A DNA stretch of 64,000 bases from positions 62,001 to 126,000 of the forward strand of contig NZ_JACVUI010000003.1 of assembly GCF_016624945.1 (NCBI RefSeq), written 5' to 3'. The position numbers and the translations under genes are program-made. The stretch comes from Acinetobacter sp. S54 (GTDB lineage: Bacteria; Pseudomonadota; Gammaproteobacteria; Pseudomonadales; Moraxellaceae). The first letter of the stretch is position 1. Every line of letters begins with the position of its first letter. Positions 18,887 through 27,198 of the stretch are shown piece by piece. The notes below the pieces were generated by a model that was not told where the DNA came from, did not search any database, and worked only from the letters and a program-made list of their open reading frames with translations.

Positions 18887-18907
18887 TAAGATCAGTTCAC
18901 TAAATTT

Positions 18908-18945
18908 AACCATCTTTGATTGATTCAATCGAAGATGGTTTTTTT
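18908..18945 (+). terminator. purL terminator
   Basis: Stem AACCATCTT...AAGATGGTT with inner pairs GATTG/CAATC, followed by seven T. Confidence 0.92.
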
Positions 18946-19175
18946 ATTGAGTTTATAATGATTAAAAAGTTGTCTCTATTCTCATAAGGCAAAAGTGCAG
19001 ACTTTAGAAATATTGGCTTTGGCATTTCTCTTAATTCATAAGGCATTTGAAAAATCAGAATTTATTAATTAAGTTAGCCTAAATGAAATATTTTTAAAGC
19101 TTACATTAATTCGAGTTGGTATAAGTTTTGCTTTTATTTCATATAACAAAATTAAGATTAAATCGGAGTATATCA

Positions 19176-19292
19176 ATGGAAAAAAATAAACAAATGATAT
19201 CTCGAAAACGTAAAGGCTGGATGTGGTTTGGTGCAGTGATTACCGCTGAATTGCTATGGATTTTAGGAAATTATATTGTTTTACAATCATAA
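19176..19292 (+). CDS. Small membrane protein, 38 residues
   Basis: An ATG frame of 39 codons preceded by GGAG at 19165-19168 (7-base spacing). The peptide starts MEKNKQMISRKRKGWMWFGA: a basic N-terminus, then a single hydrophobic helix (about residues 15-36, WMWFGAVITAELLWILGNYIV). This is the classic layout of a small inner-membrane protein with N-in topology. No family is recognised. It lies alone in the gap between the purL terminator and the NIF3-like gene, 60 bases upstream of the latter, and could be co-transcribed with it. Confidence 0.6.
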   Translation: MEKNKQMISRKRKGWMWFGAVITAELLWILGNYIVLQS

Positions 19293-19352
19293 CGCTTAAA
19301 TCCTGCAACGAATTGGTTAAGATAATGACATGTTTTTAACAACAAATTAAGT

Positions 19353-19673
19353 ATGCTTAAGCTCATTTACTATGTGCCAGAATCTCATCTGGAATCAACC
19401 AAACAAGCTATTTTTGCAGCTGAGGCGGGTGGCATTGGCAATTATCAACATTGTGCATGGCAAGTGAAGGGCATCGGCCAGTTCAAACCTGTTCAAGGAG
19501 CCAATCCATTTTTAGGAAACCTGAATGAACTGGAACGGCTTGAGGAATGGCGCGTCGAGACGATTGTTTCAGAGCAACATGCCAGCGCTGTCGCAAAAGC
19601 ATTAAAGGCAAGCCACCCTTATGAGGAGCCTGCCTTTGAATTTATTCAGATAGTTGATATTCACGAAATTTAA
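19353..19673 (+). CDS. NIF3-like small protein (YqfO/CutA-type fold)
   Basis: A 106-residue protein matching the short stand-alone NIF3/NGG1p-interacting-factor-like family (the domain inserted in larger YqfO/NIF3 proteins): KLIYYVPESHLESTKQAIFAAEAGGIGNY at the N-terminus and ASHPYEEPAFEFI at the C-terminus, with conserved His and Glu. The HPYEEPA motif is diagnostic. Biochemical role unknown. The ribosome site is weak. The gene converges with and overlaps the nitroreductase gene by 4 bases. Confidence 0.85.
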   Translation: MLKLIYYVPESHLESTKQAIFAAEAGGIGNYQHCAWQVKGIGQFKPVQGANPFLGNLNELERLEEWRVETIVSEQHASAVAKALKASHPYEEPAFEFIQIVDIHEI

Positions 19674-20455
19674 ACTTTTTGAATAAATAAATCGCGCTCA
19701 AAACGATATTGTGGGAAGAAGACGCCATCTTCAGCACGTTCACCGGCACCAATCACCATAACAGGAAATTGTTGATCATTGAGCTTTAAAATTTTACGTA
19801 CCATGGGTTCATCAAAACCTTCCATCATGCAACTATCAAAACCATAAGCACGCAATGCGAGCACTAGATTTTCGCACGCTAGGGCTGTACTTTTGGTTGC
19901 CCAAAGTTTGGCGTCAGCAGGGTTAAATGCAGTCACAGGCAGCTGCTTGTCTAAACTTCTTGCCACTTTAAAGGCAACTTTTTTAAAGTTGCCTAATGCA
20001 TTTAAATAACCAGTTTTGTAGTTATACGGGATAAAGCGGTAATACTTTTTAACTGTTTCAGGAGCTTCAGGAAATGGAAACTCAGAAATATTCTTTTTTG
20101 CCATTTCATCAACTCGATCTGTACGAGCGATACAAACAATGAGTTCTGCCGCAGTTTTTGCGGCTAATTGCCCCAAACAGGCTTTAACTAATTGTTTCTT
20201 TTTTGTGGGTTGCTGTACAACGTAAAATGTCCATGGCTGCAAATTAGATGAGTTCGGCGCAAGCAAAGCTAAATCTAAACAGGCATCAAGAGTTTCAACT
20301 GGAATTGGTTTTTCAGTAAATTTTCGTACTGAACGACGACTTTCGATGACTTTCCGAAAATTTTCAACATCAATATCTTGCGGCGCAGGTTCAAAATAAC
20401 GTTTTTTATCAGAACCTTGTTGAGTGTTTTTAGGGAGTTTTTCTGAATTTGCCAT
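19670..20455 (-). CDS. Nitroreductase-family FMN oxidoreductase
   Basis: A 261-residue flavoprotein with the family signature SRRSVRKFTEKPIPVETL near residues 38-55 and LLAPNSSNLQPWTFYVV for FMN phosphate contact; the C-terminal part has MVIGAGERAED. Longer than minimal nitroreductases because of a ~30-residue N-terminal leader rich in charged residues and an insert in the middle (FIPYNYKTGYLNALG). Substrate not predictable. Expressed leftward as a single gene; 3' end overlaps the NIF3-like gene tail-to-tail. Confidence 0.85.
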   Translation of the reverse strand: MANSEKLPKNTQQGSDKKRYFEPAPQDIDVENFRKVIESRRSVRKFTEKPIPVETLDACLDLALLAPNSSNLQPWTFYVVQQPTKKKQLVKACLGQLAAKTAAELIVCIARTDRVDEMAKKNISEFPFPEAPETVKKYYRFIPYNYKTGYLNALGNFKKVAFKVARSLDKQLPVTAFNPADAKLWATKSTALACENLVLALRAYGFDSCMMEGFDEPMVRKILKLNDQQFPVMVIGAGERAEDGVFFPQYRFERDLFIQKV

Positions 20456-20618
20456 AGCTGTTCAAATATTTAGTGATTAATGATCATGAGTGAGCATATC
20501 ACTCAATTATTCTATCCAAGTAAAAAAGTGTAGTTCCTGAGATTTTTGCTGTGACTCACAACTAAATGATGCGACGCAGAAATTTATTCTCAGGAAGCTC
20601 TTTTAATTCCTTTTAGTC

Positions 20619-21419
20619 TTAGTCAAACTGGGAAAAATCTGGTTTCCGTTTTTCCATAAAAGCTTGAACAGCCTCTTTCATTTCAGGTGAGCGTACCCGC
20701 TGCATAAAAATCTCAGCCTCATCATCGACGCACTGTATAATTTCAGCCAAATCTTGTTTCATCAAGGCTTTGGACTGTTTAATGGACGCAAGTGGCAGGG
20801 CAGCCAATTGTTGAGCAGTTTGTTCAGCTAATCCGTAAACATCGTCATTGATTTGATTAACTAGACCTGCTTTTTCAGCTACTTCAGCGTTGAATTTTTT
20901 TGCAGTAAATAAAAGCTCTGCGGCACGATGATAACCTGCCTGCTTTACGAGTAAGCGACTTGCAGCCCCTTCAGGAGATAAGCCCAAACTTACAAACGGA
21001 ATCTGGAACAAAGCAGTTTGATCTGCATAAACAATATCAGCATGCAATAAAATAGTTACCCCAATACCAATCGCAACACCTTTAATTGCAACGATAAGCG
21101 GTTTAGAAAGTTGGGCTGCGGATTTAAGCAAAACAAAAGGTGGTTGATCCCCAGCTTTACCTGCATGTGGTTTTTGAATAAAACCCATGAAATCTTTCAT
21201 GTCATTACCCGCCGAAAAATCTGCATCGGCGCCACGTAAAACGACGACGCGAACTTGATTAGATTGATCTGCGTCATCAAGTGCCTGTGCAATCCATAAA
21301 TACAATTCACCATATAAAGCATTTTTTGCTTCAGGACGATTAATGGCTAATGTCAGGATGCCATTTTCAAGTTTTGCATTTAAATGTTGATGAGGTTGTT
21401 GAATACAGCGAAGTGTCAT
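20619..21419 (-). CDS. Enoyl-CoA hydratase/isomerase family protein
   Basis: A 266-residue crotonase-fold protein: oxyanion-hole segment RGADADFSAGNDMKDF and the second loop IKGVAIGIGVTILLHADIVYA. Only the Glu at the second catalytic position (GLSPEGAAS) is evident, a pattern commonly seen in enoyl-CoA isomerases and other crotonase members, so hydratase activity is uncertain. Divergent from nadM across a 63-base gap. No link to the atu operon is visible in the sequence: no AtuR-type palindrome is seen. Confidence 0.85.
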   Translation of the reverse strand: MTLRCIQQPHQHLNAKLENGILTLAINRPEAKNALYGELYLWIAQALDDADQSNQVRVVVLRGADADFSAGNDMKDFMGFIQKPHAGKAGDQPPFVLLKSAAQLSKPLIVAIKGVAIGIGVTILLHADIVYADQTALFQIPFVSLGLSPEGAASRLLVKQAGYHRAAELLFTAKKFNAEVAEKAGLVNQINDDVYGLAEQTAQQLAALPLASIKQSKALMKQDLAEIIQCVDDEAEIFMQRVRSPEMKEAVQAFMEKRKPDFSQFD

Positions 21420-21482
21420 CGTACTATCCTTGCTTTCAATCTTGGGTTTATGTTTGCCATTATGTCGTAAATTTGATTGTAA

Positions 21483-22088
21483 ATGACTACTGGTGAGTTC
21501 ATAAAAAAATTAAGTTGGCTTATGTACACATTTGATTATCTCGTTTTTATTGGTCGGTTTCAGCCATTTCATCTGGCTCATATGCAAACAGTTGAAATTG
21601 CATTACAACAAAGCCAAAACATTATATTGGCTTTGGGTTCTGCACAGCTTGAACGCAATATTAAAAATCCTTTTTTGGCGGTAGAACGTGAAGAAATGAT
21701 TTTATCTAATTTTTCAGAAAATGAGCAAAAACGGATTCATTTTGTACATGTAGTTGATGTTTATAATGACCAAAAATGGGTTAATCAAGTCAAAATGCTG
21801 GTGAAGCAGATTACGCCTTCTCATGCCAAAATTGGTTTGATTGGACACTTTAAAGACGAGTCTTCGTACTATTTAAAACTTTTCCCAAAGTGGACTATGG
21901 TTGAGTTGGATAGCTTGAAGGAATCGATGTCTGCAACACCAGTACGAGAAGCTTATTACCGTGGTGAAATCCAGAAACAGGCATTTCCGCAGGGAACTTT
22001 ACATTTTTTACAAGAGTTTCAGAAGACCCCTATTTATCAACAATTGCAGAACAAATACCGTAATGAGGATTCTTCCAATCTTGAATAA
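21483..22088 (+). CDS. nadM: Nicotinamide-nucleotide adenylyltransferase NadM
   Basis: Nucleotidyltransferase fold with the N-terminal phosphate-binding motif GRFQPFHLAHMQTVEIAL (HxxH variant HLAH) and the C-terminal ISSTxxR-like motif MSATPVREAYYRG, both diagnostic of NMN adenylyltransferases of the NadM branch. It makes NAD from NMN and ATP. In Acinetobacter NadM acts in a nicotinamide/NMN salvage route. The start is uncertain: ATG 21522 gives a protein beginning MYTFDYLVFIGRFQ, which fits the family better than the longer form from ATG 21483; neither has a good ribosome site. No Nudix domain is attached. Confidence 0.87.
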   Translation: MTTGEFIKKLSWLMYTFDYLVFIGRFQPFHLAHMQTVEIALQQSQNIILALGSAQLERNIKNPFLAVEREEMILSNFSENEQKRIHFVHVVDVYNDQKWVNQVKMLVKQITPSHAKIGLIGHFKDESSYYLKLFPKWTMVELDSLKESMSATPVREAYYRGEIQKQAFPQGTLHFLQEFQKTPIYQQLQNKYRNEDSSNLE

Positions 22089-22144
22089 ACTGATTGTCAA
22101 TTGAGTAATAATAGGGAAGTGCGATATTTAATCGACCAAAAGTT

Positions 22145-22717
22145 ATGAAAAATAAGATAATGCATTTTGGAAAGTTATCTGCCTTAGTGGTTTTATCCAT
22201 ATTAACTGCCCATACGCAGGCAGCGAACTGGAGTTTAAATGGTAAACCGAATATTGGATTTTATATTCAGCATTTAGGCTTAAAAACCATAGATGCTACC
22301 TTTAATCAGGTAAATTCCAATTTTCAGTTTAACCCAGATGAACTACAGCAGTCTAAAGCGACATTTGTGATGGATGCTAAAAGTTTATCTCTGACTCAAC
22401 CTGCATTAAAAAACACGGTACTTGGACCTGATTTTTTTAATATAGAAAAATATCCAGAAGCTACCTTCAAAAGTACACATTTTCAGGCAAATGGTCATTC
22501 AAAATATGCCATTGAAGGTAATTTGACCTTGAGAGGTATGACTAGGCCTGTAGTTTTTGTTGCGATTATCCAACCCACACAAAACCCTGAGGTAATGAAT
22601 ATTTCGGCTTCAACTGAAATTAGACGAAGTGATTTTGGGATGAAACCTGCTCTTGGTGGAATGGGTGAAATTGTTCATATCCATATGAATGGCACGCTTA
22701 AAATCGCATCCTTATAA
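22145..22717 (+). CDS. YceI-family periplasmic protein
   Basis: A 190-residue secreted protein: the signal peptide ends near AHTQA (residue ~27), followed by a YceI lipocalin-like beta-barrel (FYIQHLGLKTIDATFNQVNSNFQF; LTLRGMTRPVVFVAIIQP). Members bind isoprenoid-type lipids such as polyprenols; the physiological role in Acinetobacter is unknown. Single gene with a terminator directly downstream shared with the converging peroxiredoxin gene. Confidence 0.88.
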   Translation: MKNKIMHFGKLSALVVLSILTAHTQAANWSLNGKPNIGFYIQHLGLKTIDATFNQVNSNFQFNPDELQQSKATFVMDAKSLSLTQPALKNTVLGPDFFNIEKYPEATFKSTHFQANGHSKYAIEGNLTLRGMTRPVVFVAIIQPTQNPEVMNISASTEIRRSDFGMKPALGGMGEIVHIHMNGTLKIASL

Positions 22718-22721
22718 ATAG

Positions 22722-22747
22722 AAAAAAGACCTTTTCAGGCCTTTTTT
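22722..22747. terminator. Bidirectional terminator between yceI-like gene and bcp
   Basis: AAAAAAG-A-CC / GG-C-CTTTTTT hairpin with one mismatch and a 6-base loop; A-run and T-run on either side serve both strands. It overlaps the last codons of bcp. Confidence 0.8.
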
Positions 22748-23210
22748 ACACTTGTTGCAAAGCTTTTACATCCTCAAGCACTTGCTCAGCATGTCCAGCC
22801 GCTTTAACTTTCCGATAACTTTTAACCAATTGTTTGTTATGGAAAATAAAAGTTGAGCGCTCAATGCCCATTACTTTTTTCCCATACATGTTTTTTTCTT
22901 TGATCACATCAAAATGTTGGCACAGAATTTCTTCTTTATCGCTAATTAAATCAATAGTCAACGCTTGTTTTTCAGTAAAGTTTTGATGCGCTTTAACTGA
23001 ATCACGAGATATGCCAATTACAGTTGCACCCAATGCATCAAATTGATCTTTCAAGCATGAAAATCCGACTGCTTGAGTGGTACAACCGGGTGTTGAGTCT
23101 TTAGGGTAAAAGTAAATGATCAACCATTCAGCAGGAACATCCGCTAAATTAATTTCACTTTGCGTTGTAGGGAATGTTTGATTGGGTAATGAAATATTTT
23201 CGCTGCTCAT
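22746..23210 (-). CDS. bcp: Bcp-type thiol peroxidase (peroxiredoxin Q)
   Basis: The open frame extends to 23267, but GGAGAA precedes the ATGATG at 23213-23208, so I start at 23210 (154 residues, typical for the family). The peroxidatic Cys is C43 in the signature STPGCTTQ. The resolving Cys five residues later, present in E. coli Bcp, is Val here; C52 and a further Cys in EEILCQHFDV are the only candidates. It reduces hydrogen and organic peroxides using thioredoxin in known members. It is the last gene of a leftward series following the secreted Cys protein and queC. Confidence 0.88.
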   Translation of the reverse strand: MSSENISLPNQTFPTTQSEINLADVPAEWLIIYFYPKDSTPGCTTQAVGFSCLKDQFDALGATVIGISRDSVKAHQNFTEKQALTIDLISDKEEILCQHFDVIKEKNMYGKKVMGIERSTFIFHNKQLVKSYRKVKAAGHAEQVLEDVKALQQV

Positions 23211-23278
23211 CATTGTTCTCCATATTCTCCATAAAAAACTAGCCACATAAAGTGGCCAGTCAATCAAATCATTGCTGC

Positions 23279-23689
23279 TTATTTTTTGCTTTGAGCAGAC
23301 TTCATTGCTTCTTCAGTTAAGCCTTTTAGCTTGCCAGTCAGTTGTGGACCAAAACATGCTTGAAGGTCTTTATTTTGCTGTTGTACAAACGCTAAAGAAC
23401 TTGGGCTTTTCTTAGCATTAATGGCACTTTGCACTTCCCACTTCTGTGCATTTGTCATTTTACCATCAGCTTCTACAGCACAAGTACAATATTTATTGAC
23501 TTCAGCAGCAGTCAATTTATTGCCTTTCCCCGTTTCATCTTTACAAAGGTTAATTAAAGCACCTTTAACATTTGTGCTTTTGTAAGCCTGTTGTAGCTTA
23601 TTTTCATCCGCAGCATGAGTAACCGTTGCTGTAAATGCAGCAGCAGCCATAAGTGAAGAAAGGATAAGTTTAGTGTTGAATAATTTCAT
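23279..23689 (-). CDS. Secreted small protein with four conserved-looking cysteines
   Basis: Start chosen at ATG 23689, which has AGGTAC upstream and gives a signal peptide (MKLFNTKLILSSLMAAAAFTA, cleavage likely after THA); the frame from 23806 is an overlap with queC. The mature ~111-residue protein contains Cys in INLCKDE, VNKYCTCAVEAD and LQACFGP, consistent with two disulfides in the periplasm. I do not recognise a function. It lies 17 bases downstream of queC, so is likely co-transcribed with queE-queC. Confidence 0.75.
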   Translation of the reverse strand: MKLFNTKLILSSLMAAAAFTATVTHAADENKLQQAYKSTNVKGALINLCKDETGKGNKLTAAEVNKYCTCAVEADGKMTNAQKWEVQSAINAKKSPSSLAFVQQQNKDLQACFGPQLTGKLKGLTEEAMKSAQSKK

Positions 23690-23705
23690 AAATAGTACCT
23701 GATTA

Positions 23706-24374
23706 TTATGGTATATAGCGTGTGGGATCTGCGATGCCAGCTTCAATAAACCCTTGTTTACGTAAACGACAGCTATCACATTTTCCACATGCGCGACCTT
23801 CAGCATCCGCTTGATAGCATGAGACAGTTTGACTATAGTCTACGCCATGTTCAATACCTAAGCGTATAATATTCGCTTTGGATAAATGTAACAAAGGTGT
23901 TTCAAATGTAAGAGGTTTTCCTTCTACCCCTGCTTTTGTTGCCAATCGTGCCATATTTGTAAATGCATCAATATATTCTGGACGGCAATCTGGATAACCC
24001 GAATAATCGACCGCGTTAATGCCAATCACAATAGCCTCAGCCCCAAATACTTCCGCAGCGGCAAGCGCATAAGATAAAAAGATAGTATTGCGCGCTGGTA
24101 CATAGGTGATAGGAATACCTTCTTGTTCATGATCTGGGACATCGATATTATGATCGGTGAGGGCTGATCCACCTAAATTACCCAAATCAATATTAATAAT
24201 ACGATGTTCAACTTCTGCCCGTTGAGCAAGTGCTTTGGCTGCATCCAGTTCAGTGGTGGAACGTTGTCCGTACATGAAACTGAGCGCCATACATTCATAG
24301 CGCGCTTGTGCCCAAGCTAGGCAAGTTGTCGAGTCTAAGCCGCCTGATAATAAAACAATGGCACGAGGGCGCAT
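23706..24374 (-). CDS. queC: 7-cyano-7-deazaguanine (preQ0) synthase
   Basis: A 222-residue protein starting at ATG 24374 with GGAG on the reverse strand at good spacing. PP-loop ATPase motif SGGLDSTT at residues 10-17; C-terminal zinc site with four Cys in [25 protein letters not shown] order. It converts 7-carboxy-7-deazaguanine to preQ0 in the queuosine tRNA pathway. queE, encoding the preceding enzyme, lies 38 bases upstream. Confidence 0.96.
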   Translation of the reverse strand: MRPRAIVLLSGGLDSTTCLAWAQARYECMALSFMYGQRSTTELDAAKALAQRAEVEHRIINIDLGNLGGSALTDHNIDVPDHEQEGIPITYVPARNTIFLSYALAAAEVFGAEAIVIGINAVDYSGYPDCRPEYIDAFTNMARLATKAGVEGKPLTFETPLLHLSKANIIRLGIEHGVDYSQTVSCYQADAEGRACGKCDSCRLRKQGFIEAGIADPTRYIP

Positions 24375-24412
24375 ATGATATTCTCCAAAAATAAATAACA
24401 AGATAAAGTGGA

Positions 24413-25123
24413 TTAACGACCTGTTTCATCGTTCCAAAGCAATTTATGTAATTGCAATTGAAAACGCACTGGGAGATGGTCTTCTAAAATCCATTGCGCC
24501 ATATCACGCGCTAACTGAGGTAGTTTAACTGAACCTTTTTCAACTGCAAATGCTGGAGAAAACCAGACTGTACTTACTTTTTGATCCAGTTTATATAGGT
24601 GAAATTGCTGTTTTGACCATTCATAATCTTCACGATTACAAATCACAAATTTAATTTGGTCATGAGGGGTCAAATAATCTAGATTACTTAAAAGATTACG
24701 TTTTTCTTCACCAGAAGTTGGCGTTTTTAAATCTAATACTTTAGATACGCGAGGATCAACTTTGGATACATCCAGTGCTCCACTTGTTTCTAAAGATACC
24801 TGACAGCCCAAATCTGAAAGACGTGTTAATAAATGCAAACAATTGGGTTGTGCAAGTGGTTCACCGCCCGTCACACAAATATAAGGTGTTTTAAACGATA
24901 AAGCCGTTTCAATAATCTGATCCAGAGACTGCCGCTCGCCACCCTCAAAAGAGTAAGTAGTATCACAATAAGTGCAGCGTAAGGGGCATCCTGTTAAACG
25001 AATAAAAACAGTGGGCAAACCTGCGGTATTGGCTTCTCCCTGCAAGGAATAAAAAATTTCCGTAATACGAAGACCCGCTGCAGGATCTGATACCGGAATA
25101 GTCGTTGAGCGTAGAGAAGTCAT
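24413..25123 (-). CDS. queE: 7-carboxy-7-deazaguanine synthase, radical SAM
   Basis: Start at ATG 25123 (236 residues); the frame open to 25195 has no ribosome site and runs into the upstream leader. Radical SAM cluster CxxxCxxC is C46, C50, C53 in [16 protein letters not shown]-binding GGEP motif follows ([13 protein letters not shown]). It makes CDG from carboxytetrahydropterin, feeding QueC. The two genes form a leftward unit that continues into the secreted Cys protein. Confidence 0.95.
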   Translation of the reverse strand: MTSLRSTTIPVSDPAAGLRITEIFYSLQGEANTAGLPTVFIRLTGCPLRCTYCDTTYSFEGGERQSLDQIIETALSFKTPYICVTGGEPLAQPNCLHLLTRLSDLGCQVSLETSGALDVSKVDPRVSKVLDLKTPTSGEEKRNLLSNLDYLTPHDQIKFVICNREDYEWSKQQFHLYKLDQKVSTVWFSPAFAVEKGSVKLPQLARDMAQWILEDHLPVRFQLQLHKLLWNDETGR

Positions 25124-25220
25124 TGCAGAAATACCACATCGTAGAAAACAAAAATCTCTACGATCAGACTTGAGCGTAGAGATAGGGAACCGCAAAAGTT
25201 CCGCAACAATAGATTATAGC

Positions 25221-26042
25221 TTAGTCAGCACGTAATAAATCATTCAAACTAGTTTTAGCACGAGTTTGTGCATCCACTTTTTTGACAATAATTGCTGCAT
25301 ACAGGCTATAAGTTCCATCTTTTGAAGGAAGGTTACCTGGTACGACTACAGAACCAGCGGGTACACGACCATAATGGATTTCACCAGTTTCACGATCATA
25401 AATACGTGTAGACTGACCAATATAAACGCCCATTGAAATCACAGAGCCTTCTTCAACTATCACACCTTCTACGATTTCAGAACGCGCACCGATGAAGCAG
25501 TTATCTTCAATAATAGTTGGATTTGCCTGTAATGGTTCTAAAACGCCACCAATCCCTACACCGCCAGATAAATGAACATTTTTACCAATTTGCGCACAAG
25601 AACCTACAGTTGCCCAAGTGTCCACCATTGTGCCTTCATCGACATATGCGCCGATATTGACATAAGAGGGCATTAACACCACATTTTTTGCCTGAAAGCT
25701 ACCACGACGTGCTACAGCAGGAGGTACAACACGTACACCCGCGGCTTTGAACTGTTCTTCGGTCCAGCCTGCATGCTTCGTATCTACTTTGTCATAAAAA
25801 CGTAAATCACAAGATTCAATTGGCTTGTTATCATTCAATTTAAAAGATAACAATACTGCTTTTTTAAGCCATTGATGAACAACCCAATCACCATCGATTT
25901 TTTCAGCAACACGTAATGTACCGTTATCTAAGCCTGAAATCGCTTGCTCAACAGCATCACGAATTTCTGCTGGACAATCCGTTGCAGAGTAATTTGCACG
26001 ATCTTCAAATGCTTGCTCAATGATTGTAGAAAGCTGAGACAT
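25221..26042 (-). CDS. dapD: Tetrahydrodipicolinate N-succinyltransferase
   Basis: A 273-residue enzyme of lysine/diaminopimelate synthesis. N-terminal helical domain, then left-handed beta-helix hexapeptide repeats (about residues 100-225: [61 protein letters not shown]). Length and motifs are standard. It precedes queE by 98 bases on the same strand and may share transcripts, although no functional link is known. Confidence 0.97.
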   Translation of the reverse strand: MSQLSTIIEQAFEDRANYSATDCPAEIRDAVEQAISGLDNGTLRVAEKIDGDWVVHQWLKKAVLLSFKLNDNKPIESCDLRFYDKVDTKHAGWTEEQFKAAGVRVVPPAVARRGSFQAKNVVLMPSYVNIGAYVDEGTMVDTWATVGSCAQIGKNVHLSGGVGIGGVLEPLQANPTIIEDNCFIGARSEIVEGVIVEEGSVISMGVYIGQSTRIYDRETGEIHYGRVPAGSVVVPGNLPSKDGTYSLYAAIIVKKVDAQTRAKTSLNDLLRAD

Positions 26043-26320
26043 GTTCTTCCTTCCGAAAAAATTTGAACAATTTTACACTAAATAGCCTGAATAATCTTGC
26101 GAAAGAAAAGATTCATTAAAAAAATACTATTTTTAAATTTTGATAAAAAAGATTACGAATAATTGCTTTAAAAACAATAACCAAACTCATTTGTATCAAA
26201 ACTTAACAGAAAATGATCAATTCTTGTATAAAACCCATCCAATCTTTCTCATAAGATACCTCTACACAAAAAAATTCATTTTAGATGAAAGTTTGAGAAA
26301 AATCTTTTGAGGAGATAGCA

Positions 26321-27073
26321 ATGAAAACATTAAAACTAATTGCAGTTGCTAGTGCTTTAGCTGCTGTAGCAGGCACCACAATGGCGGATGATACTGTTGT
26401 ACAGGATCATTATGCATTTGATCAAAAACAACTTTTACCAGTTGGTGTTCGTGCTGAAGTTGGGACAACAGGTTATGGTGGTGCTTTGCTGTGGCAAGCG
26501 AATCCATATGTAGGTTTGGCTTTGGGTTATAACGGTGGTGACATTTCTTGGACAGATGATGTCTCGGTAAATGGCACGAAGTATGACCTTGATATGGATA
26601 ACAACAATATCTATTTAAATGCTGAAATTCGTCCTTGGGGCGCAAGTGCTAATCCGTGGGCTCAAGGGTTATATGTTGCAGCAGGTGCAGCGTATTTAGA
26701 TAATGATTATGATCTTGCGAAGCGTATTGGTAATGGCGATACGTTGTCTATTGATGGTAAGAATTATCAACAGGCAGTTGCAGGACAAGAAGGCGGTGTT
26801 CGTGGGAAAATGAGCTACGAAAACAATATTTCTCCATATTTAGGTTTTGGTTTTGCACCAAAATTTAATAAAAATTGGGGGGTGTTTGCAGAAGTCGGGG
26901 CGTATTATACAGGAAATCCGAAAGTTGAATTAGCTCAATACAATCTTGCTCCAGTAACAGGCAACACTACAGGTGCTCAAGAAGCTGTGGATAACGAAGA
27001 AAACAAAATCCGTAACGATGATAAGTACCAATGGTTACCAGTTGGTAAAGTTGGTGTAAACTTCTATTGGTAA
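26321..27073 (+). CDS. carO: CarO outer-membrane beta-barrel porin
   Basis: A 250-residue outer-membrane protein: signal peptide cut after TMA (residue 22), then an 8-stranded barrel-type sequence. Segments such as VGTTGYGGALLWQANPYVG and YLNAEIRPWGA are characteristic of Acinetobacter CarO, as is the C-terminal LPVGKVGVNFYW with a terminal aromatic residue. In A. baumannii CarO takes up ornithine/basic amino acids and its loss is linked with carbapenem resistance. The frame is intact here, with no insertion. GGAG precedes the ATG, and a strong terminator follows. Confidence 0.93.
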   Translation: MKTLKLIAVASALAAVAGTTMADDTVVQDHYAFDQKQLLPVGVRAEVGTTGYGGALLWQANPYVGLALGYNGGDISWTDDVSVNGTKYDLDMDNNNIYLNAEIRPWGASANPWAQGLYVAAGAAYLDNDYDLAKRIGNGDTLSIDGKNYQQAVAGQEGGVRGKMSYENNISPYLGFGFAPKFNKNWGVFAEVGAYYTGNPKVELAQYNLAPVTGNTTGAQEAVDNEENKIRNDDKYQWLPVGKVGVNFYW

Positions 27074-27100
27074 GATTATTCTGACTTAATCAAATACAAT

Positions 27101-27131
27101 AAAAAGGAACCGCAATTGCGGTTCTTTTTAT
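27101..27131. terminator. carO terminator
   Basis: Perfect palindrome GAACCGCAATTGCGGTTC flanked by A- and T-runs; it can also close the leftward unit ending at 27199. Confidence 0.92.
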
Positions 27132-27198
27132 TTGAGATAAGCATAAAAATGTAAAAGAACAATAAATCCTTTATGGGTTCTTTATTATGTCCTATTGG

